The notes under the pieces are model-generated. The model did no database searches and had not been told where the DNA came from. It was given only the letters and a program-made list of their open reading frames with translations. Below are positions 51,685 through 60,171 of a stretch of 64,000 nt of DNA, one piece after another. Made by a program: the position numbers and the translations under genes. Origin of the DNA: Pseudomonas sp. QS1027 (GTDB lineage: Bacteria > Pseudomonadota > Gammaproteobacteria > Pseudomonadales > Pseudomonadaceae); contig NZ_PHSU01000031.1 in NCBI RefSeq assembly GCF_002814235.1, forward strand, positions 124,001 to 188,000. The letters run 5' to 3'. How positions within the stretch are numbered: position 1 is the stretch's first letter; every line of letters starts with the position of its first letter.

Positions 51685-53159
51685 CGATTACCCATAACCT
51701 CCCGAATCACTTCGGCGAGAATACGAATGCCTTCATGAATCTCCTGCGGCGTGAGGCCTGCATACCCCAAAATGAGCCCTGCGGGGCGCTCATACGCTGC
51801 CGACGCGGAAACGGCAAAGAGCGGCGAAAGCGGATAGACGCCGACCCCACGTTCGAGCGAGGCCGCCTGCAACCTGAGCTCATCCTGAGCGCAAAGTGCC
51901 GGCATCAGCAACACCCCATGTAGTCCCGCAGCCATGCCGACCAGTTGCCCGTGACCCGCCAGATGCTGTTCAACGGCCTCCAGCAGCGCTCTTCGGCGCC
52001 GTTCATTCTCCCGGCGCAGGCGGCGAACGTGGCGCTCGTAAGTACCACTTTCGATCAACGAGGCGAGCACGTTCTGCTCCCAGCGCGCAGAGTGACGATC
52101 CGTCAGCCGTTTGGCCTCCCGGAAAACCTGAACCAGCTCGCGCGGAAGTACCAGGTACCCCAGCCGGAGCTGCGGTGAGAGTGCCTTGGAGAAGGTTCCG
52201 ACATAAATGACGCGGGCATCCGTGTCCATGGATTGCAACGCATCGATGGGACGCTGGCCGTAACGGAACTCACCGCCGTAATCATCTTCGATAATCCAGG
52301 CGCGCTGTCGACTCGCCCACCTCAGCAGTTCCAGGCGACGTGCGATGGAAATCACCGCCCCCATGGGGAATTGGTGCGACGGCGTCACATAGGCCAAGCG
52401 CACCCGATCATCTTCGGGCAGGTCGCTGGTATCCAGTCCAGAACCGTCGACAGGCGTGGGCAACGCTGTCGCACCCGTGGCCTCGAAGCAATATCTGGCC
52501 ATGCGGTAGCCCGGCTCTTCGAAGACGAATGTATCGCCTGGGTTCAGCAGAAGCCGGGCGCACAGGTCAAGTCCTTGCTGCGAGCCATGCACAACGAGAA
52601 TCTGCTGCGCATCGCAATCCAGACCTCGTGCGCGTCGCAGATACCCTTGCAACGCGCTGCGCAAGCGCTCCTCCCCTTCGGGCTGGCCGTAATAGAGGTT
52701 TGGCTGACGCTTGAGCAGTTCGGCGCGGTAGGCGCGTTGCCAACCCAGGGCTGGAAAATCGCTCGAGGCGAGCGAGCCATACTTGAAATCGATACGGGCC
52801 GCCGGAGAAGTCACGCTGTACGGCTTCATGGCGGCAACACGCTGCCCGTACAGGGAAAGCGCAGGCGGCCAATCCCGCGCCGGGTCCGCCTTGATGTGCC
52901 CGGTCATGGTTCCCGTCACGCGCCCTACCCTGGCGGTTTTTCCCGTCGCGGTCACGACAAAGCCCTCGGCGGCCAGTTGCTCATAGGCCGCTGTCACCGT
53001 GGTTCGCGACACACCGAGTTCGGCCGCCAGTGCTCGCGTCGATACCAGCTTCGCACCTTCTGCAAGCGTGCCATCTTCTATCTGCTTACGCAGCCTGGCG
53101 TAGATACGACGCTCCGTACCGCGGGCGGAGGTATTGGAACGCGTTGAAAACTGGTCCAT
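51681..53159 (-). CDS. MocR/PdxR-type regulator (GntR helix-turn-helix fused to aminotransferase)
   Basis: A 492-aa MocR-subfamily regulator: N-terminal GntR winged helix (RIYARLRKQIEDGTLAEGAKLVSTRALAAELGVSRTTVTAAYEQLAAEGFV) joined to a fold-type I aminotransferase-like domain with the PLP lysine in VGTFSKALSPQLRLGY. Such proteins use PLP to sense PLP itself or an amine or amino acid. It is divergent from the PaiB-like gene and is probably its regulator. The 3' end overlaps the XRE gene convergently. Confidence 0.92.
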   Translation of the reverse strand: MDQFSTRSNTSARGTERRIYARLRKQIEDGTLAEGAKLVSTRALAAELGVSRTTVTAAYEQLAAEGFVVTATGKTARVGRVTGTMTGHIKADPARDWPPALSLYGQRVAAMKPYSVTSPAARIDFKYGSLASSDFPALGWQRAYRAELLKRQPNLYYGQPEGEERLRSALQGYLRRARGLDCDAQQILVVHGSQQGLDLCARLLLNPGDTFVFEEPGYRMARYCFEATGATALPTPVDGSGLDTSDLPEDDRVRLAYVTPSHQFPMGAVISIARRLELLRWASRQRAWIIEDDYGGEFRYGQRPIDALQSMDTDARVIYVGTFSKALSPQLRLGYLVLPRELVQVFREAKRLTDRHSARWEQNVLASLIESGTYERHVRRLRRENERRRRALLEAVEQHLAGHGQLVGMAAGLHGVLLMPALCAQDELRLQAASLERGVGVYPLSPLFAVSASAAYERPAGLILGYAGLTPQEIHEGIRILAEVIREVMGNR

Positions 53160-53174
53160 GGAAAAACCTCAAAA

Positions 53175-53195
53175 CTGGCACTTTTTATTGTGCAG
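53175..53195. promoter_or_regulatory. Candidate MocR operator in the pdxR-paiB intergenic region
   Basis: CTGGCAC (53175-53181) and GTGCAG (53190-53195) form an imperfect dyad around an AT core in the 84-bp divergent region. CTGG-led boxes are common for MocR-type regulators in proteobacteria. Confidence 0.3.
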
Positions 53196-53243
53196 GTCAT
53201 GATCGAGATTATGGGTTCTCATCCGTCTGAAATGAAATCCCCC

Positions 53244-53873
53244 ATGTACATTCCCGAACACTTTGCAGAGCACCGTCCCGAACAGCTGCACAGAATCATC
53301 CGTGAGAATCCGCTGGGGATCCTCGTGACACCGGATGAAACCGGTATGGATGCCGACCATATTCCCTTTGAGTTCGACACCGGCCACGGTGCCCACGGAC
53401 TGCTGAGCGCCCATGTGGCCCGCGCAAACCCAGTGTGGCAGCGCTGCCCCGATGGCACTCCTGTGATGGTCATCTTCCGAGGCGCAGACGCCTACATTTC
53501 GCCCAATTGGTATGTGTCCAAGCACGAGACGCACCGCCAGGTCCCGACATGGAACTACGAGGTGGTGCATGTGCACGGCATCATGCGTGTGATGCAGGAA
53601 GAAAAGCTCCTGCGGCGCACCCTGGCACAGTTGACGCGCCATCACGAAGCCAGTGAGAGCAGACCCTGGAGGATGGGTGACGCGCCGCGGGAATATCTGG
53701 ATGAGATGGTGTCAAGAATCGTCGGTATCGAGATCGAACCGCAACGCATCGAATGCAAGCGCAAGCTCAACCAGAACAAGGAAACACGCGACCGTATCTC
53801 TGCAATCTCGCAACTGCACGAGCGAGGTCACGAGGCCCTTGTGTCGGCCATGCAAGAGACCGACGGACTATGA
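53244..53873 (+). CDS. FMN-binding negative transcriptional regulator PaiB-like
   Basis: A 209-aa PaiB family protein with an FMN-binding split barrel. It begins MYIPEHFAEHRPEQLHRIIRENPLGILVT, with HIPFEFD, LLSAHVARANPVW, VMVIFRGADAYISPNWYVSK and VPTWNYEVVHVHG, all standard for the family. The true start is uncertain: ATG codons at 53199, 53211 and 53232 are also in frame and none has a good ribosome site; the family N-terminus favours 53244. In Bacillus PaiB is linked to polyamine acetylation; related flavoproteins bind haem or flavin. It is followed by a TSUP permease gene. Confidence 0.85.
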   Translation: MYIPEHFAEHRPEQLHRIIRENPLGILVTPDETGMDADHIPFEFDTGHGAHGLLSAHVARANPVWQRCPDGTPVMVIFRGADAYISPNWYVSKHETHRQVPTWNYEVVHVHGIMRVMQEEKLLRRTLAQLTRHHEASESRPWRMGDAPREYLDEMVSRIVGIEIEPQRIECKRKLNQNKETRDRISAISQLHERGHEALVSAMQETDGL

Positions 53874-53943
53874 CGTCCCCCGTTTTCGCCCCGTATACCT
53901 ATCAAAGCGTTTTCCAGGCCAATCAGAACCAGGAGGCAGCACC

Positions 53944-54708
53944 TTGGCATTCGAACTGACGGCCACCACGATCTTGGTCACGTTTGCCGGCGTCTTTCTG
54001 ATCTGTTTCATGAAAGGCGCATTCGGCGGTGGCTTTGCCATTGTCGGTATCCCGATCCTGTCACTGGTGATGGACCCGATCACCGCCGGTGGCCTGCTCG
54101 CGCCGTTGTTCATCGCCATGGATCTGTTCGGCCTGCGCTACTGGAAGCCATCCACCTGGTCAAAACCAGACTTGAATCTGCTGCTCCCCAGCCTTGTCAT
54201 CGGAGTCAGCGCCGGCTATCTGCTCTTTCGATTGATGGACCACCGCGCGATTGCCATCGTAATGGCGGCGGTCACACTGGTTTTTGTCGGCCTCTGGTTC
54301 AAAGCCGGTGGAGAAGTCGGGGTACGCCCGCGCTCATCGCCCAAGGCGGTGGCCGCGGGCATTACATCGGGCATCACGACCATGGTCGCGCATTCAGGCG
54401 GGCCACCGCTGGCGATATACCTGCTGCCGCTCGGCTTGAGCAAGCAGGTCTATGCCGGAACGACCAGTATGTTCTTCACCGTCGGCAATCTGCTCAAGGC
54501 CGTGCCCTGGCTGCTCCTGGCCAGGCCGACAGGCAACGTGCTGAGCCTGGCGCTCATCTGCCTGCTCGCGGTTCCTAGCGGCGTCTGGCTTGGCTGGCGA
54601 TTGCACGCAAGACTGGACCAGCGCCAGATGTACCGCGCCTGCTACGGCCTGCTCGTCGTCACGGCCATGAAGCTCCTGTGGGACGGCGTCTGCGGTTATA
54701 TCGCCTGA
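53944..54708 (+). CDS. TSUP (TauE/SafE) family membrane permease
   Basis: A 254-aa inner-membrane protein of the TauE/SafE/YfcA family, with about seven to eight hydrophobic helices (TILVTFAGVFLICFMKGAFGGGFAIVGIPILSLVM; TTMVAHSGGPPLAIYLLPLGLSK is the conserved second repeat). Family members export or import sulfite, sulfonates or carboxylates. The start is a TTG at 53944, supported by a perfect AGGAGG site seven bases upstream (53931-53936); the frame extends further but overlaps paiB. It is probably cotranscribed with paiB. Confidence 0.88.
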   Translation: MAFELTATTILVTFAGVFLICFMKGAFGGGFAIVGIPILSLVMDPITAGGLLAPLFIAMDLFGLRYWKPSTWSKPDLNLLLPSLVIGVSAGYLLFRLMDHRAIAIVMAAVTLVFVGLWFKAGGEVGVRPRSSPKAVAAGITSGITTMVAHSGGPPLAIYLLPLGLSKQVYAGTTSMFFTVGNLLKAVPWLLLARPTGNVLSLALICLLAVPSGVWLGWRLHARLDQRQMYRACYGLLVVTAMKLLWDGVCGYIA

Positions 54709-54733
54709 GGACATGAAATAGAAATGCTGCCCC

Positions 54734-54755
54734 GGTCGACAGATAGCCGTCGACC
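54734..54755. terminator. Stem-loop between convergent TSUP and threonine-dehydratase genes
   Basis: GGTCGAC-AGATAGCC-GTCGACC is a 7-bp perfect stem in the 67-bp gap between the two 3' ends, without a T-run. Confidence 0.5.
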
Positions 54756-54775
54756 TGGGCCGCCCGGTCAGCGGA

Positions 54776-55732
54776 TCAGCCAATCACCCGCGCATACACC
54801 GGCCTGTCGACATTCCCACCGGTCAGGATGATCCCCACCCTCTTCCCTTCCATGGCCTCACGTTCCTGCATCAGCGCCGCCAGTGCCGCCGCCCCTGCCC
54901 CTTCGGCCAGGTTGTGGGTATCGCTGTAATACACGCGCATCGCCTCGGCCACCTGCTCGTCCGTCACCGATACGATCCTGGCCGCGCCTGCCGCATAAAC
55001 CGCAAACGCCTCGGGGATCGGCTTGCGCACGGCCATACCGTCGGCCAGGGTATTCGCCGAGGCGGTTTCCAGTATTTTCCCGGCCTCGAAGGATAACTTC
55101 GCGGCAGCAGCTTCGGTCGACACCACGCCCACCACCTGGGTCTTCAGGTCCAGTGCATCGCGGGCGGCGATAATCGCGCAAATCCCCGAGCCACAGCCAA
55201 TGGGCACATAGACGGTGTCCAGGTCCGACACCGCCGTGAACAACTCCAGCGCGTACGTGGCAACCCCCTTGATCAACTCAGGATGGTACGGCGGCACCAG
55301 ATAGAAGCCGTGGGCATCAGCCAGGCGCGCCGCCTCTTCTCGGGCCTCATCGAAATCCTGACCAAACTCGACGACCTCTCCACCAAAGGCGCGCATGGCG
55401 TTGTTCTTCTCCACGGAGTTGCCCCGCGGCACCACGATCAGCGCCCTCAAACCCAGCGACCGGGCCGCCAGGGCAATGCTCTGGCCGTGGTTACCGCGGG
55501 TGGCGGTGACAACGCCTCGGGTCTCCGGGTGGGTACGCTTGAGCCAGTGCATGAAGGTAATGCCACCGCGCACCTTGAAAGCCCCGGTGGGGGTGTGGTT
55601 TTCGTGCTTGACCCAAACCGTGCAGCCCAACCGTTCGGCCAGCAAGGGCCAGGCGTATTGGGCGGTGGCAGGCATCACCTGATACACCTGGCGGGCAGCG
55701 TTTTCGATGTCGTCGCGGGTCAGTCCGTGCAT
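54776..55732 (-). CDS. Threonine dehydratase-like PLP enzyme (fold type II)
   Basis: A 318-aa serine/threonine dehydratase without a C-terminal ACT domain, i.e. of the catabolic or racemase type. The PLP lysine is K53 in PTGAFKVRGG; TATRGNHGQSIA binds PLP, PIGCGSGICAI is the glycine-rich phosphate loop, and ILTGGNVD is near the end. The likely reaction is L-Thr to 2-oxobutyrate and ammonia, but serine or hydroxyaspartate could be used. The start at 55732 (MHGLTRDDIENA) is favoured by homology. It is divergent from an AraC-type gene, 96 bp away, that may regulate it. Confidence 0.88.
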   Translation of the reverse strand: MHGLTRDDIENAARQVYQVMPATAQYAWPLLAERLGCTVWVKHENHTPTGAFKVRGGITFMHWLKRTHPETRGVVTATRGNHGQSIALAARSLGLRALIVVPRGNSVEKNNAMRAFGGEVVEFGQDFDEAREEAARLADAHGFYLVPPYHPELIKGVATYALELFTAVSDLDTVYVPIGCGSGICAIIAARDALDLKTQVVGVVSTEAAAAKLSFEAGKILETASANTLADGMAVRKPIPEAFAVYAAGAARIVSVTDEQVAEAMRVYYSDTHNLAEGAGAAALAALMQEREAMEGKRVGIILTGGNVDRPVYARVIG

Positions 55733-55828
55733 GGCTAGGCTCTCTGAGGTTTTGCCCAGTCTAGGCAGGGGCACACACCACCGGCTTTCAGAAAATTGAC
55801 CTGACCTTCAGGCTGGCCCTTCAGTAAG

Positions 55829-56635
55829 ATGGCGCTCATGAATCGCCGAAACAGCTTGCCGTCACCGCCCCCACGCGAACCGGTCCGTCGTGCCGAGGCC
55901 GGGTCGTGGGCGATCGAATTGCTGCCGGCGGCCGGCTACGAAACCCGCTATGTAGCGACCCAGGCCGCCATTGGTTTTGCCTTCGACAGCCAGCGAGGCC
56001 GGCACGCGATTGGCAGCGACCGGATCCGCCCATTCGTAGCCACGCCCAACGGCCTGGCGTTCATACCGCCGGGGTGTGATGTGTTTTCCGAGTCGCCCGA
56101 GGGCGGCGAATACCTACGGCTGCTTCGCACCGACGGCACGCCGCTGGCGGGGGACCATGTGTTCAACAATCGCATCGATCAGCAGGCAATTGCCCTCGCC
56201 CAGCGAATGCGTGGCGCGTTGTTGCGAGCCTCGGTGGAGGACGATTGGGAAGCCTGGGCACTGGCATTGGTTCAACGGGTGGCGGGAGACGATCTGTTGT
56301 CGGAGCCTGTGCGGGGTTCGATGACCAGCCAGCGGCTGCGCCTGCTCGATGAGTTCATTGACGCCGGGCTCGACGGACCGCTGGGTGTGCAGGCGATGGC
56401 AGCGCTACTGGGCTTATCCGAAGGCTACTTCATCCGGGCATTCAAGGACGCCACGGGCAAGAGCCCCCACAGCTACCTGATCGACCGCCGCCTCGTCCGC
56501 GCCCGGCACCTGCTGCGCAACCCGGCGGAGCGCCTGGCGGATATCGCCCAGGCCTGCGGTTTTGCCTCCCAGGCGCATATGGCCACGGCTTTCAGGCAGC
56601 GCCTGGGGGTCAGTCCGCGCGACATGCGCGGGTGA
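55829..56635 (+). CDS. AraC-family transcriptional regulator
   Basis: A 268-aa AraC regulator. The C-terminal ~100 residues carry the DNA-binding domain (LGVQAMAALLGLSEGYFIRAFKDATGKSPHSYLIDRRLVRARHLL, LADIAQACGFASQAHMATAFRQRLGVSPRDMRG). The N-terminal part has no clear ligand-binding family. An ATG at 55838 is an alternative start. It is divergent from the threonine dehydratase gene and ends 13 bases from the convergent EcsC gene. Confidence 0.88.
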   Translation: MALMNRRNSLPSPPPREPVRRAEAGSWAIELLPAAGYETRYVATQAAIGFAFDSQRGRHAIGSDRIRPFVATPNGLAFIPPGCDVFSESPEGGEYLRLLRTDGTPLAGDHVFNNRIDQQAIALAQRMRGALLRASVEDDWEAWALALVQRVAGDDLLSEPVRGSMTSQRLRLLDEFIDAGLDGPLGVQAMAALLGLSEGYFIRAFKDATGKSPHSYLIDRRLVRARHLLRNPAERLADIAQACGFASQAHMATAFRQRLGVSPRDMRG

Positions 56636-56648
56636 TGGGGTCAGTCGA

Positions 56649-57395
56649 TTACCCACGTGCCGGAAGGGACTGGTACAGTTGCTGGACCGCCTCCTGTCCG
56701 TAGCGCCGTTCCAGCTTTCTGATAATGAAATGCCCGCGCGCCATGTCCTGGAAATGGTTGATGAATGCCAGGTTGATCAGCGCGCCGCCCACGGCGCCGA
56801 TCGCCGGTATGGCTTGTGCGGCGGCTTTCTCCCCTACGTGGATACTGAAGCGTTCGGCAATGGTGGCGATCAGCTTGAGTATCGAGCCATCCGACAGGGA
56901 CTTCGCCAACGCGGCCCGCACGGTGTAATAACCGGTTTCCGAATCATCATCTTTCGCTGATCGACCGCCCAGTGCAAAGACCGCCAGGCAGGCTTGTTTC
57001 GCCTCATCGGTGTCAATGCGCTCGTCATGACTCCTGGCGATATCGGCAATGGAGCGCAGCATGATTGATGTTGAGAGCGGCAACTCGACACTGAGCCCGG
57101 CAAAACCGAAAAAGCCGCCGACGCCGCCGCTGACGGCGATGCCGGTCTTGTGCCAGAGATTGGAAGGCCCTTCGCCCGGCATATCCTTCATGGTAAACAC
57201 CGCGGCATCGAGCGCCTTCACCAATGCTGATTGAGTGATGCCCGCAATTCTTTTGGTGATGCTTTTAGGTAACTGCGCCAGCGCGACCTCGATGGGCATG
57301 CCGATAATGTTCGTCAGCTTGGCCACGAAGCCAGGGTTCTCCAGCAGATTCTTTGCACATTGCAGCTCATTTCTATCGTCTTCCGAGAAGCTCAT
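56649..57395 (-). CDS. EcsC family protein
   Basis: A 248-aa EcsC-domain protein: LTNIIGMPIEVALAQLPKSITKRI, the glycine-rich VSGGVGGFFGFAGLSVELPLSTSIMLRSIADIARSHDE core, then AIPAIGAVGGALINLAFINHFQDMARGHFIIRKLERRYG. Bacillus EcsC is linked to an ABC transporter of intramembrane-protease function, but no ecsAB homologue is adjacent. It is probably membrane-associated through its hydrophobic hairpins. The start at 57395 is the first ATG; an upstream TTG is less likely. Function unknown. Confidence 0.85.
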   Translation of the reverse strand: MSFSEDDRNELQCAKNLLENPGFVAKLTNIIGMPIEVALAQLPKSITKRIAGITQSALVKALDAAVFTMKDMPGEGPSNLWHKTGIAVSGGVGGFFGFAGLSVELPLSTSIMLRSIADIARSHDERIDTDEAKQACLAVFALGGRSAKDDDSETGYYTVRAALAKSLSDGSILKLIATIAERFSIHVGEKAAAQAIPAIGAVGGALINLAFINHFQDMARGHFIIRKLERRYGQEAVQQLYQSLPARG

Positions 57396-57505
57396 CAATC
57401 CGTACTCGATACTGGGTTGGCAGGACAGCTAAAGGACAAAGGGCTCCAGCGCATCCCCGTGGCAACGTGAGTACCAAGGTGCAGCCACTGCATGGAAATG
57501 GCAAG

Positions 57506-58057
57506 TCATGATGCCATTTGCTGTTCTTCCTCTCGAATCTCGGCACTCATGTCATCACAGCAGCTGGACCAGTCCGTCAACCATTTCGGCATATCCGCCG
57601 GCTGCTCGGTCAGTCCCATCTCGCGGACGAACTCACCGGGAGCCACCGTCCCCCGGGCAGAGCGAAACAGACCGCGCATCACCACGGTACCGACCACCCG
57701 GCCCTTGCTCACGAAGCGGTGCTCCATAAAACTCCACTTGTGGTCCCAGCCGAGGATCCTGCTGTGAATTTCGAAGGTTTCGAACAACCGCAACTCGCGG
57801 CGGAATTTGCCCCAGGTATCCCCCACGATCGGCACTGCCCGGTGACGCAAGGCGGCACGGTAGGCGCCACTGCGCAAGACGAAGTCCATGCGCCCGACAT
57901 CAGCCATATTGAAATACCGACCGTTGGTGACATGCCGGTTGAGATCGAGATCCGACGGCCAGACCCGCATGGAAATAACGGTAGTGGCCAAGCCGTCAAC
58001 GGGCTTGCGCCAAGGGCGACGGAACAACATGAGCAGAAGTCTGAACCACAGATTCAT
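57506..58057 (-). CDS. Thioesterase family protein (hot-dog fold, THEM6-like)
   Basis: A 183-aa hot-dog protein. SDLDLNRHVTNGRYFNMADVGRMDFVLRSG is the conserved 4HBT-type helix with the Asp, Asn, His and Asn residues; FRRELRLFETFEIHSRILGWDHKWSFMEHRFV forms the beta strands. Likely acyl-CoA thioester hydrolysis, substrate unknown. The start at 58057 is the first ATG. It is tandem with EcsC, 110 bp upstream of it, and divergent from the GlxA-type regulator. Confidence 0.87.
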   Translation of the reverse strand: MNLWFRLLLMLFRRPWRKPVDGLATTVISMRVWPSDLDLNRHVTNGRYFNMADVGRMDFVLRSGAYRAALRHRAVPIVGDTWGKFRRELRLFETFEIHSRILGWDHKWSFMEHRFVSKGRVVGTVVMRGLFRSARGTVAPGEFVREMGLTEQPADMPKWLTDWSSCCDDMSAEIREEEQQMAS

Positions 58058-58164
58058 GAATACACCGATGGGAGGGAAAGAGCGGCGTACTTTACGGGGA
58101 GCCCGTTGGGTTACAGTAGGTGCATAAATGACTTATTTCATGCGAAAAGCGCAACTTGACCTTT

Positions 58165-59130
58165 ATGCACATCACCTTGCTCCTGGTTGATCAATGCTCC
58201 GCCGCAAGCGCCACCCTGGCCCTTGAAGTGCTGAGTGCCGCCAACTTGTTCGCTGACACCGCCAGCCCACCGTTCGAGGTGGTCTGTGCTTCGCTGAAGG
58301 GAGCTGATGTCCTGGCATGGGGCGGGCAGAGACTGCGGGTCGAGCACTCCATCGAGGCAATAGCCCATACCGATCTGGTGCTGATCCCGGGTTTTCTTTT
58401 CACCCTGAAAGACGCCCTGCCAACCTTCGCCGGTCATGGGCCATGGCTACGACAACAGCACGCTCAAGGAGCGGTGCTGGCCTCCATGTGCACGGCCGCC
58501 TTCATGCTGGCCGAAACAGGTCTGTTGGACGGTGTCCGAGCAACGACCCATTGGGCCTTTGCCGACCTGTTTCGCCGACGTTACGCCGAGGCGCACCTGG
58601 ATGAATCGCAGATGCTTTGCGAGGACAACCGCCTGATCACCAGCGGCGGCGCGAGTGCCGCCATGGACCTTCTGCTGTTTCTGGTGCGCCGTTTCGCGTC
58701 AGTCGATCTGGCCCGAAAGTGCAGCAGGTATTTGCTGGTCGACAAGGTACGAACCCAGCAGTCGACCTATGCCACCTGGACACCGCCAAAGCTTCACGGG
58801 GATGAAGAGATACTGCGCGTTCAGAACTGGCTGGAGGCGAATTTCCAGCAACCGGTGCTGATTGATGATGTCGCTCAACAATTCGCGTTTGGTGCCAGGA
58901 ATTTCAAGAGACGCTTCAAGGACGCCACGGGCTACCAGCCCCTGCTCTATCTACAGACACTGCGGCTGGAACGGGCAAAGCAGTTGCTCGAGTCGACTCG
59001 AATGAGCGTGGGCAGTATTACCAACGCCGTGGGTTACGAAGACAGCAACTCCTTCCGCAGGCTCTTTCAACAGCGAGTCGGCCTGCTGCCCGCTGCTTAC
59101 CGGAAGCAATTTCAGTCCTCTACGAATTGA
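58165..59130 (+). CDS. GlxA-family AraC regulator with DJ-1/PfpI domain
   Basis: A 321-aa regulator joining an N-terminal class-I glutamine-amidotransferase-like (DJ-1/PfpI) domain (MHITLLLVDQCSAASATLALEVLSAANL, VLASMCTAAFMLAETGLLDG with the nucleophile-elbow Cys) to a C-terminal AraC domain (VLIDDVAQQFAFGARNFKRRFKDATG, VGSITNAVGYEDSNSFRRLFQQRVG). Relatives respond to carnitine, arginine or glycine betaine; the ligand here is unknown. The ATG at 58165 is preferred over a TTG at 58156. Confidence 0.9.
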   Translation: MHITLLLVDQCSAASATLALEVLSAANLFADTASPPFEVVCASLKGADVLAWGGQRLRVEHSIEAIAHTDLVLIPGFLFTLKDALPTFAGHGPWLRQQHAQGAVLASMCTAAFMLAETGLLDGVRATTHWAFADLFRRRYAEAHLDESQMLCEDNRLITSGGASAAMDLLLFLVRRFASVDLARKCSRYLLVDKVRTQQSTYATWTPPKLHGDEEILRVQNWLEANFQQPVLIDDVAQQFAFGARNFKRRFKDATGYQPLLYLQTLRLERAKQLLESTRMSVGSITNAVGYEDSNSFRRLFQQRVGLLPAAYRKQFQSSTN

Positions 59131-59139
59131 CTGACTCTC

Positions 59140-60063
59140 CTAGGGTCTACTCCCGGATGGCGTGAGCCGGGCCGTCAGATAGGCCAGGAGTGCCTGGACT
59201 TTTGGCAGGTTCTCGCGGCTTTTCAACCACACCAGGTTCATCGCCAGGCCATCGGTAGCCCACTCGGGGAGCACTTCGACCAGGGCGCCCGAATCAAGAT
59301 GGCGCTGCGCGAGCCAGGTCGGCAACTGGGCGATGCCAAGCCCCGCCAGAACGGCCATCACCTCCCCTTCGCCATCACCTACGGCGATATGCGGATGCAT
59401 GATCCTGCGCTCCATGTCGCCGGCCAGCTGCCCTTTGAAATACCAGGGGCCGACCATGCCGTCGTTCTGACCATAACCCACGCATTGGTGCTGTTCCAGA
59501 TCACGCTCTGACGAGGGCGCGCCGTATTGCTCGAGGTATTCAGGGGACGCACAGAAAATCAGCCGCTGCGTGCCGAAGAAGCGATGCCCCACACTCGAAG
59601 ACCAGGCGTCAGAGCCACCAATGCGCACCACGATATCGATGCCTTCATGCACGGGATCAACGAAACGATCCGAGAATGAAACGTGAGGCGACAATCGGGG
59701 ATATTGCTTCACGAACGCCAGGATCAGGGGCAATACGTGCAGCCGGCCATAGGAAGCCGGCAAATCAATCCGAACCTTGCCATGGGGCTCGGACTGCTCC
59801 GAGGCCAGTACCAACTCGACCTCCTCAAGATCCGATAACACGGTGGTACAGGTCCGGTAGAAGGTCTGGCCGGCCTCGGTGAGGGACAAACGTCGTGTCG
59901 TGCGGTTGAACAGGCGCGTGCCGAGCCGGGCCTCCAGCCGCGCGATGCTTTTGCTCACCGCCGAACTGCTGAGATTAAGGCGCTCGGCGGCGGCCGTGAA
60001 ACTACCCACATCCGCCACGCTGACGAACACATCAATGCCCTTGAGCCGTTCGGAGGAAAACAT
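59140..60063 (-). CDS. LysR-family transcriptional regulator
   Basis: A 307-aa LysR regulator. The DNA-binding part is FVSVADVGSFTAAAERLNLSSSAVSKSIARLEARLGTRLFNRTTRRLSLTEAG (about 13-65), followed by the effector domain. A GAGAG site precedes the ATG at 60063; an ATG at 60075 is also possible. It is divergent from an MFS gene across 108 bp, so control of that exporter is the obvious hypothesis. Confidence 0.9.
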   Translation of the reverse strand: MFSSERLKGIDVFVSVADVGSFTAAAERLNLSSSAVSKSIARLEARLGTRLFNRTTRRLSLTEAGQTFYRTCTTVLSDLEEVELVLASEQSEPHGKVRIDLPASYGRLHVLPLILAFVKQYPRLSPHVSFSDRFVDPVHEGIDIVVRIGGSDAWSSSVGHRFFGTQRLIFCASPEYLEQYGAPSSERDLEQHQCVGYGQNDGMVGPWYFKGQLAGDMERRIMHPHIAVGDGEGEVMAVLAGLGIAQLPTWLAQRHLDSGALVEVLPEWATDGLAMNLVWLKSRENLPKVQALLAYLTARLTPSGSRP

Positions 60064-60171
60064 CGGCACTCTCATTGATGAACTGAATTCCAATCATTTC
60101 AGAAAAAATGACCAGAATGAACCTTATTTTCTCCAATAGGCTTATGCGACACCTCATTGGAACAGCCCCTC

